A stretch of DNA of 64,000 nucleotides from Cryptomeria japonica (lineage: Eukaryota; Streptophyta; Pinopsida; Cupressales; Cupressaceae), in assembly GCF_030272615.1 (NCBI RefSeq), contig NC_081415.1, forward strand, positions 231,701,303-231,765,302, read 5' to 3'. Under the pieces are notes generated by a model. That model saw only the letters and a list, made by a program, of their open reading frames with translations. It ran no database searches and had not been told where the DNA came from. The position numbers and the translations under genes were made by a program. The first letter of the stretch is position 1. Every line of letters begins with the position of its first letter. This document shows, piece by piece, positions 1-11,926 of the stretch.

Positions 1-3000
1 GCTTTGATCCTTGCTTTTTCCTTCTCAAATTTCTCCAACTTTTCCTCAAAACCTGTTATTTCTTGCTCAATAACTGATATACGTTTGGATGAACCAATAA
101 TGTTATCAGCTATATCATCTATCTCCTTCTGTACTCTGCTTATTTATTTTTCAATGTTCTTGGTCAACAGATGTGGCTTGCATTATTCTTTGTACAGTTC
201 CTTATATTCCAAAATTGTTGTATTTAGTGCTGGTAAAAGTGTGTTAATATGTTGAGTGCACTTCTTTATTGTGTCCTCAAAGAATTTTTCCTTTTCTTTT
301 TCCATTTTCTCTTTGAATGTATCCTAATTTACCTTATCAACTGTTATTACATTTCCAACAATAAATTTAGACAATGTGTCCAACTGACCTAGAGAATCCT
401 TTACATGATCTATATTACATTTTGGTGCAATCATCTTAATAATAGGTATTGTATCATAAATTGCTTTATAAGCCAATGCATTACAATCAGTTATCTTCTT
501 AATAGAGTCTAGGAGTACCTCTGTCACATTGGTAGGCCTCAATTCACTTAAAGAAGTATCAGATATCTGACCAACTGCCTTGATTACCTCAGTGCTTCCA
601 ACCTTAGTTACCAATTTTCTTGTATCAACCTCTGATGGATCAGTCTGAGTTTGTGTTTCAACCTGTAATGGTTTGGGTTTCTCGGTGATTACCGGTTTTA
701 CTATCTCAACATGTACCTATGCCTTTATCGGTTTCTCTACTGGTTTCTCTATCTGCTCAGCTGTCGGTATCTCTATCTCTATAGGTTTCTCAGTGCCAGC
801 ATCTATACTACTAGTATTTATTCCAGTATCCAATCCAGTGTCCAATGGTTGCTCTATTTGTAGTGTATGCTCTGTTTGTTTTGTTTGCATTTCAACCTCA
901 ACATTCTCTGTGGGTTGCTCAACAATGTTTCCATCATCAGCAATATCATTCTATACCACTATGATGTCCTTATCCACAACAATGTTCACTTCTTGAGTAT
1001 CAACATTCATGGTGAATATAATTACCGATTCAGAGTTAGTGTCATCATGTGTTGTACCTATACTGTCAGTAGTCGATGGATCATCAATATGTACCGGTGC
1101 ATTATCCAAGGGTGGTGGTAAGTTGTCAGTTATTTTGATGTTCGGTATTCCACCAACTTTACCTTTCCCTTTGTCCTTATCCTTCTGATAAACCTTAAAT
1201 GTTTTCTTCGACCTATTCAAATCCTCTTATTTTTCTTTTTCTACAAAAAAGATATCCCATTTATCAGTCATTTCCAATGCAATTTCATTAACTCTACCAG
1301 CCATTAAGCTCACTTGTTGGTGACCACTAGCAAAAATTGATCAGTTAGCTTCACAAATTAGGTCATCAATTTCTTCTTTAGAGTTAACTGGATGTACAGC
1401 TAGAAGTTTTTCAACTTTAAGTTTCTTGTCCAACTCCATTATTGCAATCCTTTTTGCATCTAACCTTCTATATAGATCATTTGGTAAGTCATCTACCACT
1501 TCAATTAACACTTTCTTGTATATGTCCAGATGTAGAATAATATTGTTTTCAATACTTTCCTTTTCTGAATCAATGAATGTGTTATACAATTTGCTCACAT
1601 TTTCCAAGTTACCGTCATCAGTTATTTCATTCAGTAAATTATCCAAAGGAGGTATAACCTATTTTTGTTTCTTCTTGGGTGTACGTTTCTTTGTTGGTTG
1701 CCTTACTGCTTGTTGTCTCTTTGTCAAGGTTCTTGTTTTCTTGGGTGGAGGAGAGGGTACCGGTGTGGGTTTTCTCTTCCTATCAACTCTCTTGAATTCC
1801 ACAAGTATCTCATTGTCAGATGATGTGCCAACCGGTGAGATGTGTTCCTCTGGTTGCACTCCTTCTAGTTCATTTTCCTTTATACTAGTAAGGTTCATAA
1901 CATTTTCTTTTATTTCCTTTACCTGCTTAGAAACATCTCTTATATAATTTTCTCTTCTCTTCCTTTGTTTCATTGTTTGTACACCACTTTCAATTGTTTC
2001 AGCACTACCAAAAACTTCTTCCAATGGATCTCTAGGTGCATCTAATAAGGCTTTTGCATAAGTTTCAACAATGTTGATATTAACCTTATAACCCATTTTT
2101 GTTACCCATATAGTTCTAGGTAATACAGCTTCCATCCATGTTTCATATTTCTTAATCAAAAAATAGATTTCCTTATCATATTTATCTACTACACTCTGTG
2201 GTAGTCTCTCTCTTGTTTTCATTTTGGTTTGGAAAGCTTTGAAGTATTAAGTTATGTTGTTTTCCTTAGCAGTACCCATGTCGATGAAGGCTTCTTGCAA
2301 TTGCTTGCCTACCAATATGTCATATCCAAAGTCTTTCTATCCAATACCGAGGATTTCTTTTGAGAAATACAACATAAGGAATACCAAGAGATTGCCAAAA
2401 CAAAATGTCCCTTTCTTATCACTTTTTATCTTCTCCAAGTTATCAATTAGTTCATCCTTCAGCCATTCACACACATCTATTTTTGCATTATTGTTTACCA
2501 TTTCATAAGCACTATTAATGCAAAGACGGGAAACTGAATTAAGTCTGTTTGCATGTGTAATCTTGTAACCTAAGATCATACTTATGAATCTCACATTGAT
2601 GTCCTTGATGTCATTTACTCTCAGAGATCTACTATCAGATGTTGCTCCAGTTAAGGTCATGACTTTTTTATTAGGAACCTTCTTAGTTTTGTCAGGTCTG
2701 ATGTCAGTTGAGGGTAGACCTATCACTGCGCTAATTGCTTGCCGGGTGAATTTGCAGATTGAATCTAACCAAATAAATTCTCCATGTGCCCTACTTAGTA
2801 CAATTCTTACAACTTCCTCCAGAAATTCGGGGATCTTCAAGATTTCTACAAAACCTAAAGTCTCAATAACCTTGTGCACGGGTTTGACATTGCCATTTTC
2901 ATCACAAATTATGGTTTTAAACATCCTTAACACTTCCTCGGAACCTAATTCTTCAATATTGCAGTGAATATATATCCTAGGGTCTTCAGCATAAGCTACA

Positions 3001-3143
3001 CCTTTAGGAATATTTAAAAATGCGCCTATGGAATCATCTTGCTTAGCTATCTCGGGAATGATTTTAAATACGGGCCTAGGGTGTTTTATATTTTCCATAA
3101 TGGTAGGGTTTGCAATAAATTCGGGAGTAGGAGAGGAAGCCAT
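1..3143 (-). pseudogene. Element A ORF2: unrecognised retroelement protein, broken, 3' end cut off
   Basis: Translation starts at Met 3143 (MASSPTPEFIANP...) and stays open for 268 codons to 2337. It continues in pieces at 2222-1659, 1646-1341, 1220-951 and 614-324, separated by stops and frameshifts. The same protein is encoded by element B (25780-22326), and the two agree over long stretches, for example around KDINVRFISMILGYK. The first ~350 residues look globular. The middle is basic and proline-rich (PSPPPKKTR), followed by acidic, Ser/Thr-rich sequence and a predicted coiled-coil tail. I do not recognise the family. It carries none of the pol catalytic motifs. A remote relation to the accessory plant-mobile-domain-like ORFs of plant retroelements is possible, but I cannot show it. 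Confidence 0.75.
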
Positions 3144-3322
3144 TTGAAAAATACCTTAATCTACCTGATAATGTTTGAGTGCTTGAAAGAAATCGCTTCA
3201 CTTCTTCGCCTTGAATGCCTTCGCTCAGATTTCACGCTCTTTGCTAATTTGAATGCTCGGTGAATCAAAAATGAAGGAAAACCGATGATTTATAATGAAA
3301 TTTCTTTCAACAACCACAATAA

Positions 3323-4832
3323 TGTTGGTATATGTGTAGAGTATGTTGACATGATGATATTATGTTGTCATTGATGTCAATATGCTGAAGAAAGAACCGG
3401 TAATATGTTGAAGAGTGAACCAGTTTATTGAAGTTAAGCAACTGGCAAAGTGAACTGGTATAATGTTGTGAACCGGTATATGTGCAAAAGGTGAAGCGGT
3501 ACGTTTGTCCAAGTGAACCAATATATGGAATATTCTCTATCAAGGTTTAATATGGTATGACTACTAGTTGGTAGTTCCAGCCTCAGGGTTTCCGGTTGAA
3601 TTGTTTCGAGCCTGAGTGATTCAACTGATGGCATTGTGTGATGAGTTAGCATTGTAATGGAGATCAGATCATGTTGCTATGTCAGCCTCGTGCGCGTGAA
3701 GGATCTTGCATGAAGGGGATTGATCCTATCTACCTCGAGAATTTGTGAAGTCCCTACAAACGGTGGAGAACGCGTGATGGGTTATCACCTCCAGGAAGCA
3801 GTGAAGAACGATCGATGGAGAATGTCTTGAGATCTGTTCAAGACTGTTGTATTCAAAGGCAAAGTGTTCAATGGTCAAGATTGAACCAACTGAATCACTC
3901 AACCTAAAGGTTTAGGGTTTAGGGTTTATGTTACCGACCTATCTATTTCCTATAAGGTCAATGTTGTGTTTCATGTTGAAGTTGTTGGCAAATGTTGTGT
4001 GTGTATCTAAGTGCAAAGATACATGATTCTTGTTAGACTAGATAAGAGGAGTGATATTAGTAGAGTGTGTATACAGAAGGAAGGAACTAAAGAGAATTTG
4101 CATTGGAATTGTGTGTTGTTACCAGATCATTGTAATACCTATTGATCTCTAACCACTTCAACAGTTGGAAAATCCCTTAACAGGGTAGCTTTAACCGGCT
4201 TGCTGTAAATCCTTTAACAGGGTGACTCAAAGCCATTGAGTTCATAAAATCCTCTAACAAGGTAACCTCTAACAGGTTTTAACCCTTAACCGGGTATTCT
4301 AGCCATCCCTTAACCGAGTGATCCCTAACAGGATCGGTTCCTAACAAAACCTGTTGTAACAGTCTTTAACCAGACTAGGCTCCTAACAGAGCGGACTTCT
4401 AAAGAGTTCAAAAATAGCTTGTGGGTATTCATCCCCACCGTGGTTTTTCCCAGTTGGGTTTCCACGTGAAAAATATGTGGGTCATGTGTGATGCCTCTTT
4501 CCTATGATGCTTTGTTATTTCCTGTTTAAGCAGTGAATCATGTTGATTTAGCAAGTTATTATATCTCTGATGATAGATTACCTATTTATGCACAAGGATA
4601 ATATGGAAATGAGGGAATAGGTTGTGTGGAAAAATAAGTGTTTCCGGTTTATATCTTTCACAGTCTCATTGTCCTTAACTGGTAGTAATCTGGTTCTGAC
4701 CAGTGTTAGTGATTGCTAGTTAAGTTCATTGTTTGCAGTCAAACCAGTTCAGGAAATTTTTTTGTTTCTGTACTGATTCACCCCCCCCTCTTGGTACCGG
4801 TTTGGTACTCATTGTTCATCATTGAGTTATCA
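3323..4832 (+). mobile_element. Solo LTR (1,510 bp) inside element A, TSD aataa
   Basis: The insert begins TGTTGGTAT and ends GAGTTATCA. It is flanked by the direct repeat aataa (3318-3322 and 4833-4837). Element B has no such insert between the equivalent bases, so B shows the empty site. The right end carries the ATTCACCCCCCCCTCT signature that marks the 3' end of copia LTRs elsewhere in this window, so the LTR sense is the + strand. It has no ORF, PBS or second LTR, which fits LTR-LTR recombination that left a solo LTR. The interior contains a string of short palindromes (4174-4394). Confidence 0.85.
4174..4394. repeat. String of about eight short palindromes CCYTTAACMRGG in the solo LTR
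   Basis: Short inverted repeats of the form CCCTTAACAGGG recur every 20-40 bp: cccttaacaggg, cctttaacaggg, cctctaacaagg, cctctaacagg, cccttaaccggg, tcccttaaccgag, tccctaacagga, ctcctaacagag. Each has 3-5 bp arms around a TTAAC core. They precede a CCACCGTGG/CCCAGTTGGG pair. Function is unknown. They may be structural parts of the R/U5 region of the LTR transcript. Confidence 0.6.
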
Positions 4833-4962
4833 AATAAATGCTCGTCAGTTAAGTGAAAACTTAACACATCTGCCTATAGAGGATAAATCTATCTTCTCAC
4901 CATCAACCGAGGGTAATCTGCATGATATTCAACTTGTTGCAATACCCCCAAAGGGTTACTTC

Positions 4963-6063
4963 TCAGTTGGATGAAGAATTTCCTGCCGGTGGAGTAATAC
5001 TATGTTCTACCAATGAAGAAATAGTCTCATCAACATTTTGATCTGTCTTTCTAATCCATTGTTTTGAAAATTCTTGCTTTACCTCATCAACCTTTTCTTT
5101 GCCTTTTAAATTGGGTACTTTATTGTTTGTCGGTGAAGTCTTGCTTCTACAAAATTTTGCAATATGTCCAATTTTGTTACAAGCATAACAAGTCACATTA
5201 TTCTTTTGAATAGCCTTTCCATATCCTATGTTGGTTTGTGTTCTGCATTGATTAGATAAGTGCCCAAATCTTCCACAAACATAACATCTTACATTCATTC
5301 TACAGTTTTCTGAATTATGACCAACTTTATTGCATTTGGAACATTGACTGATGTGTGAATTAATGTTTTGATTGTTTCTAGATCTACATTGACCATACTT
5401 GTTACAGTTAAAGCATTTCCCATTAAATTTGTAAGCATTAGGTTGTCTTACCAGTTTAATGTGATCATGATTGTTTGCAGTACCGGAACTTTCACCAACT
5501 TCAAATCCAATTCCATTTGTATCTCCATTAGGTTTCTAACTTTTCAGCATATCATCAAGTTCTTATGAACTTTTCTTGAATTTCTCTTTGTGTTGATTTG
5601 CAGTAGCCAACTCATTTTCCAGAATTCCCATTTGTCTCATGAGTTTAGTTTTATCATGTTGCATGTGAATCGGATTTGTCTTTAACATATCATTTTCATC
5701 ACTAAGTCTTAGATTTTCATTTCTAGCATCATTGAGTCTCCTAGTCAAGTCATCTTCATTCTTCTTCCTGTCTTCAATGTCTTTACAAAATCTCATAGTC
5801 ATATCTTGCATTTCATTCCTCATAGTAAGGTTTTCTTCTCTCATCTTGTTCACAAGTTCATTAAGAGTTTCCTTTTCATCATTATCATTTTGCATCTTCT
5901 CATGAAGTTCTTTTCTTTTATTTCTAGCAATAGTAAGATTCTCATGAAGTCCTTGAATGAATTCCTGTGCAGTCCTTAGATCATCTTCAAGTTTGATATT
6001 CTTCAACTTCCCTGAATCATAGTCTACAAGGGCTCCTTCCAATTGCTTTCTTAAGTTCTCCAT
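4963..6063 (-). pseudogene. Element A ORF1: copia gag C-terminal half (coiled coil plus zinc knuckles)
   Basis: It starts at Met 6063 (MENLRKQLEGALVDYD), 57 bases inside the PBS. The first 166 residues are a heptad-rich coiled coil, ending at a TAA/TAG at about 5563. After a broken stretch, zinc knuckles of the CX2CX4HX4C type follow: a damaged first one (CFNCNKYGQC, which lacks the HREN seen in element B), then CYVCGRFGHLSNQC and CYACNKIGHIAKFC. The last frame closes at 4963. The N-terminal gag domain (UBN2/DUF4219 type) of normal copia elements is absent. The motif ELDDMLK before the knuckles matches the corresponding place in element G gag (ALDKMLKKQK), which places this as the C-terminal part of a copia gag. 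Likely role: RNA binding during packaging. Broken here by a stop and small deletions. Confidence 0.8.
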
Positions 6064-6119
6064 CTATATCAGTGTCAGAATCTTCCTCAAGCTGTTAGGC
6101 TTTTGAAAATAGAGGACCA

Positions 6120-6134
6120 GGCTCTGATACCAAT
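6120..6134 (-). other. Element A primer-binding site (tRNA-Met type)
   Basis: Minus-strand TTGGTATCAGAGCC lies directly inside the LTR. It is complementary to the 3' end of plant initiator tRNA-Met, the usual copia primer. Confidence 0.85.
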
Positions 6135-6953
6135 TGTTAGGATTAATGATAGTCCCAAAGATACTAAGAGGGGGGGTGAATCAGTATCTAACTGGTTTAC
6201 AGAATATTAAATCTTATTAAGTATTTTGCATTCCAAAATAGTGTACCAGTAAATAAGAATTAATGTAGTAAATAGGAACAATAAAGACAGCATAAAAAAC
6301 ACACCATAACACAAGATGTTTAACGAGGAAACCCGGTGTGGGAAAAACCTCGATGGGATTTGTGACCCATAATATTCACTCACTGGCTAATGAATAAATA
6401 TTACTTACAATGAGGGGCCTACACATGCAGGAAGGCCAACTGCCTAGAGCTCACTGATTAATTTACAAGATAGAAGTCTCACTGACTTACAAAATGGATT
6501 ATGAAAATCCAATACAATGTACTGCTTCAAATCAACATCAACTATGCCAGGTTCAGTATCGGTTTAAGCTCATACTATAACCAAAAACCTTTGTTGTCAC
6601 TTATATCACCTTATACACAATTCACAATTCTTCTCTTCTTCTTACAATAACCTATAAGATCTCACACATATATATGTGTCTTTTACAATATGCCTTATCG
6701 ACTTTACAAAAGATAATTACAATTAAATACAATAAACAAAAGTTTATTTACTGTCGGCTGGAGTGTCAGTATGCATTGTAGCCACTGTCGGTGAAGTGTG
6801 TGTTGGTGTGTCGGTGTATGTAGATGTCTATGTCGGTGCCAGTGCATGTCGGTGGCTTTACCAGATGAATGTCTGGTGTTTGCCAGAAGGTTTCCAGTAG
6901 GTTGCCATCAATGACAACACCATCATTTCTCATTAGAGTGTAGAATGCCAACA
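6135..6953 (-). repeat. Element A 5' LTR (819 bp)
   Basis: On the + strand it runs from TGTTAGGATT to AATGCCAACA. It is homologous along its length to both LTRs of element B. The element-sense 3' end carries the GATTCACCCCCCTCTTAG signature. A TATA-like stretch (atatatat, about 6669-6676) lies in the expected upstream part. The bases after it, catca (6954-6958), should be one copy of the TSD; the other is off the window. Confidence 0.85.
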
Positions 6954-7921
6954 CATCACCTCCTGTTTGATCCCAAATTTCCTTAGAATCAAGTGTGATT
7001 GTACTATGAATACAACCAACCAAATGAAAAGCAAATACCCTTAATCATGAAATTATCCTGGGTATTCCTACAACAATTTATATCATCTGTAGTTTAGGCA
7101 GTCAGTACACTCACAAGTTCAAGCATGTTGGCTTTACTTCATAAGCACTTGAACTCCCTCTGATTCATACATCTCAGGTCTTCAATGTTGATTAGGTTCA
7201 ATACTGGTGCTCCAATCATTTCCATATACCAGTTGAGTTGTGCATATGTGATTGTCTAATGATCTTTCATCTTCATTATATCCACCACATCCTATGATAT
7301 GATATTGGATGTACACAATACCATATAATATCATTATCGTGCCATAAATTAAACCGGTTAGCCCAAAAACATGCATGCTTGCATGAACAACAATTGGGCC
7401 AATATATATCTTTCAAGTCTTCATCAACACCACCCGAGACATAAACTCCTTATACCATGCTACCGGGGCTAATCCAATGATCTCAAACCTCATTGTCTTA
7501 CATAACCTGCAAGTACCTGTTAGCATTCATGTCGGTAACATACTACACATACTGGTTTCTTGTATCTGTCCATCATCACTACCGGAGCATCTTCCTACAG
7601 CTCCTGACATTATGTGTCACTTTTCATCTGATTCCAATTGTTAATCTCCATTTATATACACATGCAGTAGTGATCCAACTCTGATCTGTAGGTGTGTAGC
7701 CAAGGCAGCCACTACACACACTTATCATCTCATTTTCTTCCTTCATACTAGCAACAGCTTGTTCTTCCATGTGTCCTTCTTCACTGAGGGGGTGAATGAT
7801 AAGGTCAGTGTACTACTCCCCCTAAGTTCATGCATCTCCTTTAAGCCTTAGGAGATATTACCCGTGCATTGAATCCACAGTGTCGATCCATGGTTGCATC
7901 TTCTTGCTTCTTCCTCCAGAC
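6954..7921. other. Decayed element G internal sequence, no gene
   Basis: No open frame with a recognisable domain. Short minus-strand frames occur (for example 7376-7182) but match nothing I know. By position this should be the gag-pol region of G after the zinc knuckles. The 7790-7850 stretch (ctactccccctaagttc) resembles non-coding parts of other elements here. Which element owns 6954-7860 is uncertain. Confidence 0.5.
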
Positions 7922-8353
7922 CTACTTGGTCACATTTTTCTTCCCATTTTCAGTCTTGGGAGTAGGTCTTACCTTCTTTTGTTGATGGGTCCTTCCATTT
8001 CTAGATTCTACATCATAACCAGAAGCAGTGCTATAGTAACACATAGCATCGATCCCAACCTCATGATTGGGGAACCTTTTGACATACCGGTTTTCTCTTC
8101 CTTTCTTGATCATACCACTGTATTCAGCTGTCAATCTCCATGGATTTCTTGCATGTGCAGGTACACTTCTCATCTTGTTCCATGCAGGTCTCTGATTTCC
8201 ATATGCTCCATGTTCATTTCCTTGTTGAGCATAGTTTCTATACCAGCTTCTATATGATTGCAAGTCCTTCTTCCTGCATTCAAACTTTCTATGGCCAAAT
8301 CTATTGCAAATAGAGAAAACCCTATTTGCATAACCGGGAGAGGAATTATGCAT
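7922..8353 (-). pseudogene. Element G gag zinc-knuckle region (remnant)
   Basis: The 143-codon frame carries one CX2CX4HX4C-like knuckle near its start (SICNRFGHRKFEC, first Cys lost). A basic Arg/Asn/Gln-rich stretch follows (YRSWYRNYAQQGNEH), ending in a Lys-rich tail. This layout, knuckle then basic linker, is usual for the end of gag in copia elements with large gag proteins. It lies downstream of the gag frame at 8696-9671. The 340 bases between them are full of stops. Likely role: RNA binding. Confidence 0.6.
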
Positions 8354-8695
8354 GTTTCTACTCCTTGATACATTTTTCTCCTATGCATGATTTCTATGAG
8401 ATCCTAGATTGTTCCTTCTTGATCCATTTCTACATTCTTTTTCCCTATGGACATAACCATTACATGCAAAGCAATAACCGGAGAAAGAAGGTTTATGACT
8501 TACAAATTTATTCTACCATGCATGGGGAGATCTTACCGATCTGGCATCTCCATTTCTCCTTCTGTGAGGATGGATCCTGGAATGTTCATGCTGAGGAAAT
8601 ATTCCATCTGATTTCTTCTTCTCCCACACTTGTCTTGTCTTGTGGGCAGTAGCATTTCCTTGTTTTCTACCAGTGGGAGGTCTTCTTTGTTGTCC

Positions 8696-9671
8696 TCACA
8701 TATTCTTGCCTCCGGTGAAGATGTCTTCTCCCATCTTCCCTTTTCCTTTCGGATCTACATTGTTTCTTCTTCTTGTAGCACTGGTCTTCATCCTTATCTC
8801 TATGTCTTCATCGGTTGTGGTTAGATCAATCTTCTTTCGAGGAGTATTCCGGACAGTGAAGATTTGTCCCTTGTTTTCTCCATTTGAGGAGACAAATAGA
8901 ATGTCATTGAGGGGGACATTCTTGTTGGTGGAGCATTCACTGGCACCACTTCCTAATCCTTCAGTTTCCTTGGCATGCTTTTGCTTTTTCAACATTTTGT
9001 CCAAGGCATCACTATTTCCATCAAACTGGATTCTTACCTTGAGCTCATCCTGACATTTCTCAAGGTCATTTCGGAGAGTCTTCCTTTCTCCAACCAGCTG
9101 CTGATATTGTTTATCTTTTACCTCTAGCTCAAATGCTAGATCTTTACACCTACACTCCTTGGTGTCATCTTGTTGAGTCTTCAAATTTGAGATGCATCTC
9201 TCAGATTCTTCAAGGCATTTGACCAGCCAGTTCTCCTCCACAACAGAAGCATTCTTGGATAACATGTATCCATTCCTTACTCTACTAAGTTCTTCAAGTG
9301 CATTTACAAGTTCTCCTTCAAGATCAACTTCTTCTTCTTCCTCTTCTTCTCCTTCACTATCACTGGCAAACACATCTTGTTGGTAGGAGTGATATGCATG
9401 ATCATTCTCAGATGTGTGCCTCTCATCTTCTGATTCTTGTGCCATGAATAGGTGGCGTCCTTCTTCATCATTGTTGTGGCTGCTAGCAGATCTTCCTTCA
9501 TCATTTGCAAATACATGAGATGCACTTCTCATCCTATCCTCACAAACCAATTCTATAGTGGTAGGCTCATTTCCATAGAGCTTCTTCAATCTATCCCATA
9601 AGCATTTTGTTGATCTGCATTTGTCCACCTGTGAGGAGATATCATCAGATAACCTATAGAGTATAGTCTTC
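8696..9671 (-). pseudogene. Element G gag, C-terminal part (continues from 28736-28964)
   Basis: The frame enters at 9671, directly at the edge of element H. It continues the gag domain begun at 28964: codons run on without a stop through SSQVDKCRSTKCLWDRLKKLYG, the conserved end of a UBN2-type copia gag domain. An acidic run (SEGEEEEEEEVD, about 9310-9350) and a coiled coil follow, then ALDKMLKKQKHAKETEGLG, a motif shared with the ORF1 proteins of elements A and B. The frame closes at 8696. The protein would form the particle shell. It is split by 19 kb of inserted DNA, so it is dead. Confidence 0.8.
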
Positions 9672-11334
9672 TGTGTAGGGGAAAAAGTGAGACTAAGTAT
9701 GGAAACCCTAATCCCACTCTCATACTCATGGAATACAAAAGAGCCTAGGGAGGTAACCCACGTCGGCTACTTCTTACGAGAAAGAGAGAGTCATGGATTA
9801 CCTCTTAGGTTTTCTATTCCTTTGTTGTAAATGAGAGAGAGGAATGATGCAAAATACAATCTAACCTAGAAAGCAAGTAAGAAAAAAAACCCTAATCTGA
9901 GAATGCAAATCAAAGAAAAATTGATACACTACTGCAAAGTACATATCAGAAGGAAAAATCAGAGGTGCACCTGTGTCTAAAATTTGAGCAGAAATGTCTG
10001 AGACTAGAGTGCCACGCCACTGTCTTGATTATGCAATTCTGGAATTGAAACTGTCATGAAGGATTCTGGAGTCTGCAAAGTGTTGCTCTCCCAAGTCCTG
10101 CTAACAAAGAGCAGGACCATGGTGCCACGCCACTATCCTGGGAAAGAACAAGGTGCCATGCCCCTATCCTTGGGGATTCTGCTAAGATCTGCAACCCAGA
10201 ACTGTCCCTATGTGCTCTTTTGATCCCAAAACTTCCAGTGACACTTGGATCTGAACCTGTACCTGAAGCTGAAAAAGAGGGTTTGTGGTGGATATATAGG
10301 GTTTTGCCTTATTCAAACCCCCATGTTGGTGATATCCATCTCCACGAATAGTCGATAATGTACTGAAAATGTGTGTGCAAGAACCTTGTGTGTGTGCAAG
10401 ATCCTAAGAATGAAAGTAAACAACCGAGAGCAACCTAAAGAGTAAACCCTAATTGCTTATAATTGACAAAGTAAATTCTCTAAATCAAAAATTCAAAGTG
10501 ATCTAAAGCATGAATATTAATCAAAATGAAGCTTATGCAAAGATATGAAAACAACATGAAACCATACCCAACCCCAAGGGAGAGGTACAAGCCAATCGTC
10601 AGTTGATGATCTCCTATTGTTCTTCTACATCTTCAAAAGCCCCCAATTGATAACATGATGCTTGATGAATGTTTGATGGATGAATATTGAATGTTTTTTA
10701 AGACTTCAAAGATCTACCCTTTTGCTACAAAGAAGGCTCTAATACTCCCAAAAACCTATTCTTAGATTCTTAGAAGAAGACCCCCTTCAAATGAAGAAAG
10801 AGAGCTCTTAAGTATGAAACCCTAGATCTTAATTTCATGTTTAGGCTGACCTAGGATTTGAATTTCCAGCTGATATTTTGGGGTTAAGCATTATTATATC
10901 ATAGGATTGTGCTCCCAAAATTTCGGGGAAAAATCTGCGGACCATATGCATTCCCGCCATGTTCCAACCAACTTTTCATCAAATTTTTGGGGCCGTTAGA
11001 TATGATGATATTAGAGTGCATCCCAAAGTTACAGATGATTTAGAGATGTTTTGATATGCAAAATCGGGCCTAAACGATCAAAATAAAACATAATTAGGGT
11101 TTATGATTAAATGATTCATTGGAAGAATAAGATGAAAAGGGGCACACTTAGGGTAAAGGGCCCAAGTTTATAATGTGTAAAGTGATGAAACATGATCTTA
11201 GATTGAACTAAATTAATTAATTAAATACTTAAGGGGGAATTAGAAATGCAAGATGCAAGACACACTAAGGCGAGTGCTAACCTAAGTGTGAAATTGCACG
11301 ACCCTAGCAAGGGTGTACAATTTATGACACTACG
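9672..11334 (-). repeat. Element H 3' LTR (1,663 bp)
   Basis: It matches 20336-21307 plus 28059-28735 along its length. It starts TGTGTAGGGG and ends CACTACG (the final A of the expected CA has become G). A minus-strand TATA-like CTATATATC lies at 10292-10299. The stretch 10008-10175 repeats a GGTGCCACGCCACTATCCTG motif three times. At 10639-10656 it preserves the uninterrupted target sequence into which element B inserted in the other LTR. Confidence 0.9.
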
Positions 11335-11350
11335 TTTAGCCCCCACTTTA
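11335..11350 (-). other. Element H polypurine tract
   Basis: Minus-strand TAAAGTGGGGGCTAAA lies immediately upstream of the 3' LTR, where second-strand priming is expected. Confidence 0.7.
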
Positions 11351-11926
11351 GCAGTCATATGACACTACGTGCATATGCAAGCTAAAGTACAGAAAAGTAA
11401 ACATCATTTGAAAAAGGATATATCCATAAGTTGTCGAATAAAGCAGCCAGCGGTATCTATAGTACACAATTAGGAACCACACCCTACAAAACCACATGTT
11501 AGATCACAAAATCACCTAATTCTTACTAAGGAAGGTATTGAGATTTACGGGTAGGTATATGCTCCCCTATTTCAACTTGCTTATTAGTGAGGTGAAACTG
11601 GGTATCATGTCTTCCACAACGAATTGTGATAAATATTTTGATGAAGGAGGTTCACAACAAGGCTTGATCGCTCATCCAAGAACGTTATGGAACTAATGCA
11701 GAGTGAGTGGGAAACTCACGATTCCAATGCCACCGACGGTGTGAGAATCAGAGCTTCCTAGCTCAAGATATGATAGATTGAAGAAAAAGTGCAGAAATTA
11801 GGGTTTTAACTTAAAAAAATAAAGTCAAAAAGTGCATAACACATAAATATGAAAGTGACTCCTTCATTTGTCACTTTCTAACTTTTTGGCACTATTCATT
11901 GGAGAGGAGCTCACCTACAAGCCATC
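11351..11926. other. Element H, non-coding stretch between PPT and antisense gene
   Basis: No frame of note on either strand. By position it could contain the promoter and 5' leader of the antisense gene at 11927, but I see no clear TATA box. Confidence 0.5.

Larger units (their letters stand above)
1..6953 (-). mobile_element. Element A: pol-less copia-like LTR retrotransposon (left end off window)
   Basis: The element reads on the minus strand: 5' LTR at 6135-6953, tRNA-Met-type PBS next to it, a gag-derived zinc-knuckle ORF, then a long unrecognised ORF that runs off the left edge. The order and sequence match element B at 21308-28053, which shows that about 1.2 kb of A (end of ORF2, PPT, 3' LTR) lies outside the window. 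No reverse transcriptase, integrase or protease is present, so it would depend on enzymes from another element. A solo LTR has inserted between its two ORFs. The base after its LTR is 6954, inside what appears to be element G. The left TSD cannot be seen. Confidence 0.85.

Noticed and set aside
3905-3930. Telomere-like ggtttagggtttagggttta
   Set aside because: Only about two and a half TTTAGGG units, within the solo LTR. Too short to be an interstitial telomere.
4174-4394. Possible CRISPR-like array of short repeats
   Set aside because: Repeats are degenerate 11-13-bp palindromes without constant-length spacers, inside a plant LTR.
6116-6134. tRNA-like ggctctgatacca (also at 27254, 28995, 43828, 48986, 54739)
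   Set aside because: These are primer-binding sites complementary to tRNA-Met, not tRNA genes. No cloverleaf surrounds them.
7880-8824. + strand frames of 60-140 codons
   Set aside because: Lie opposite the element G gag remnant. Low-complexity translations with no domain.
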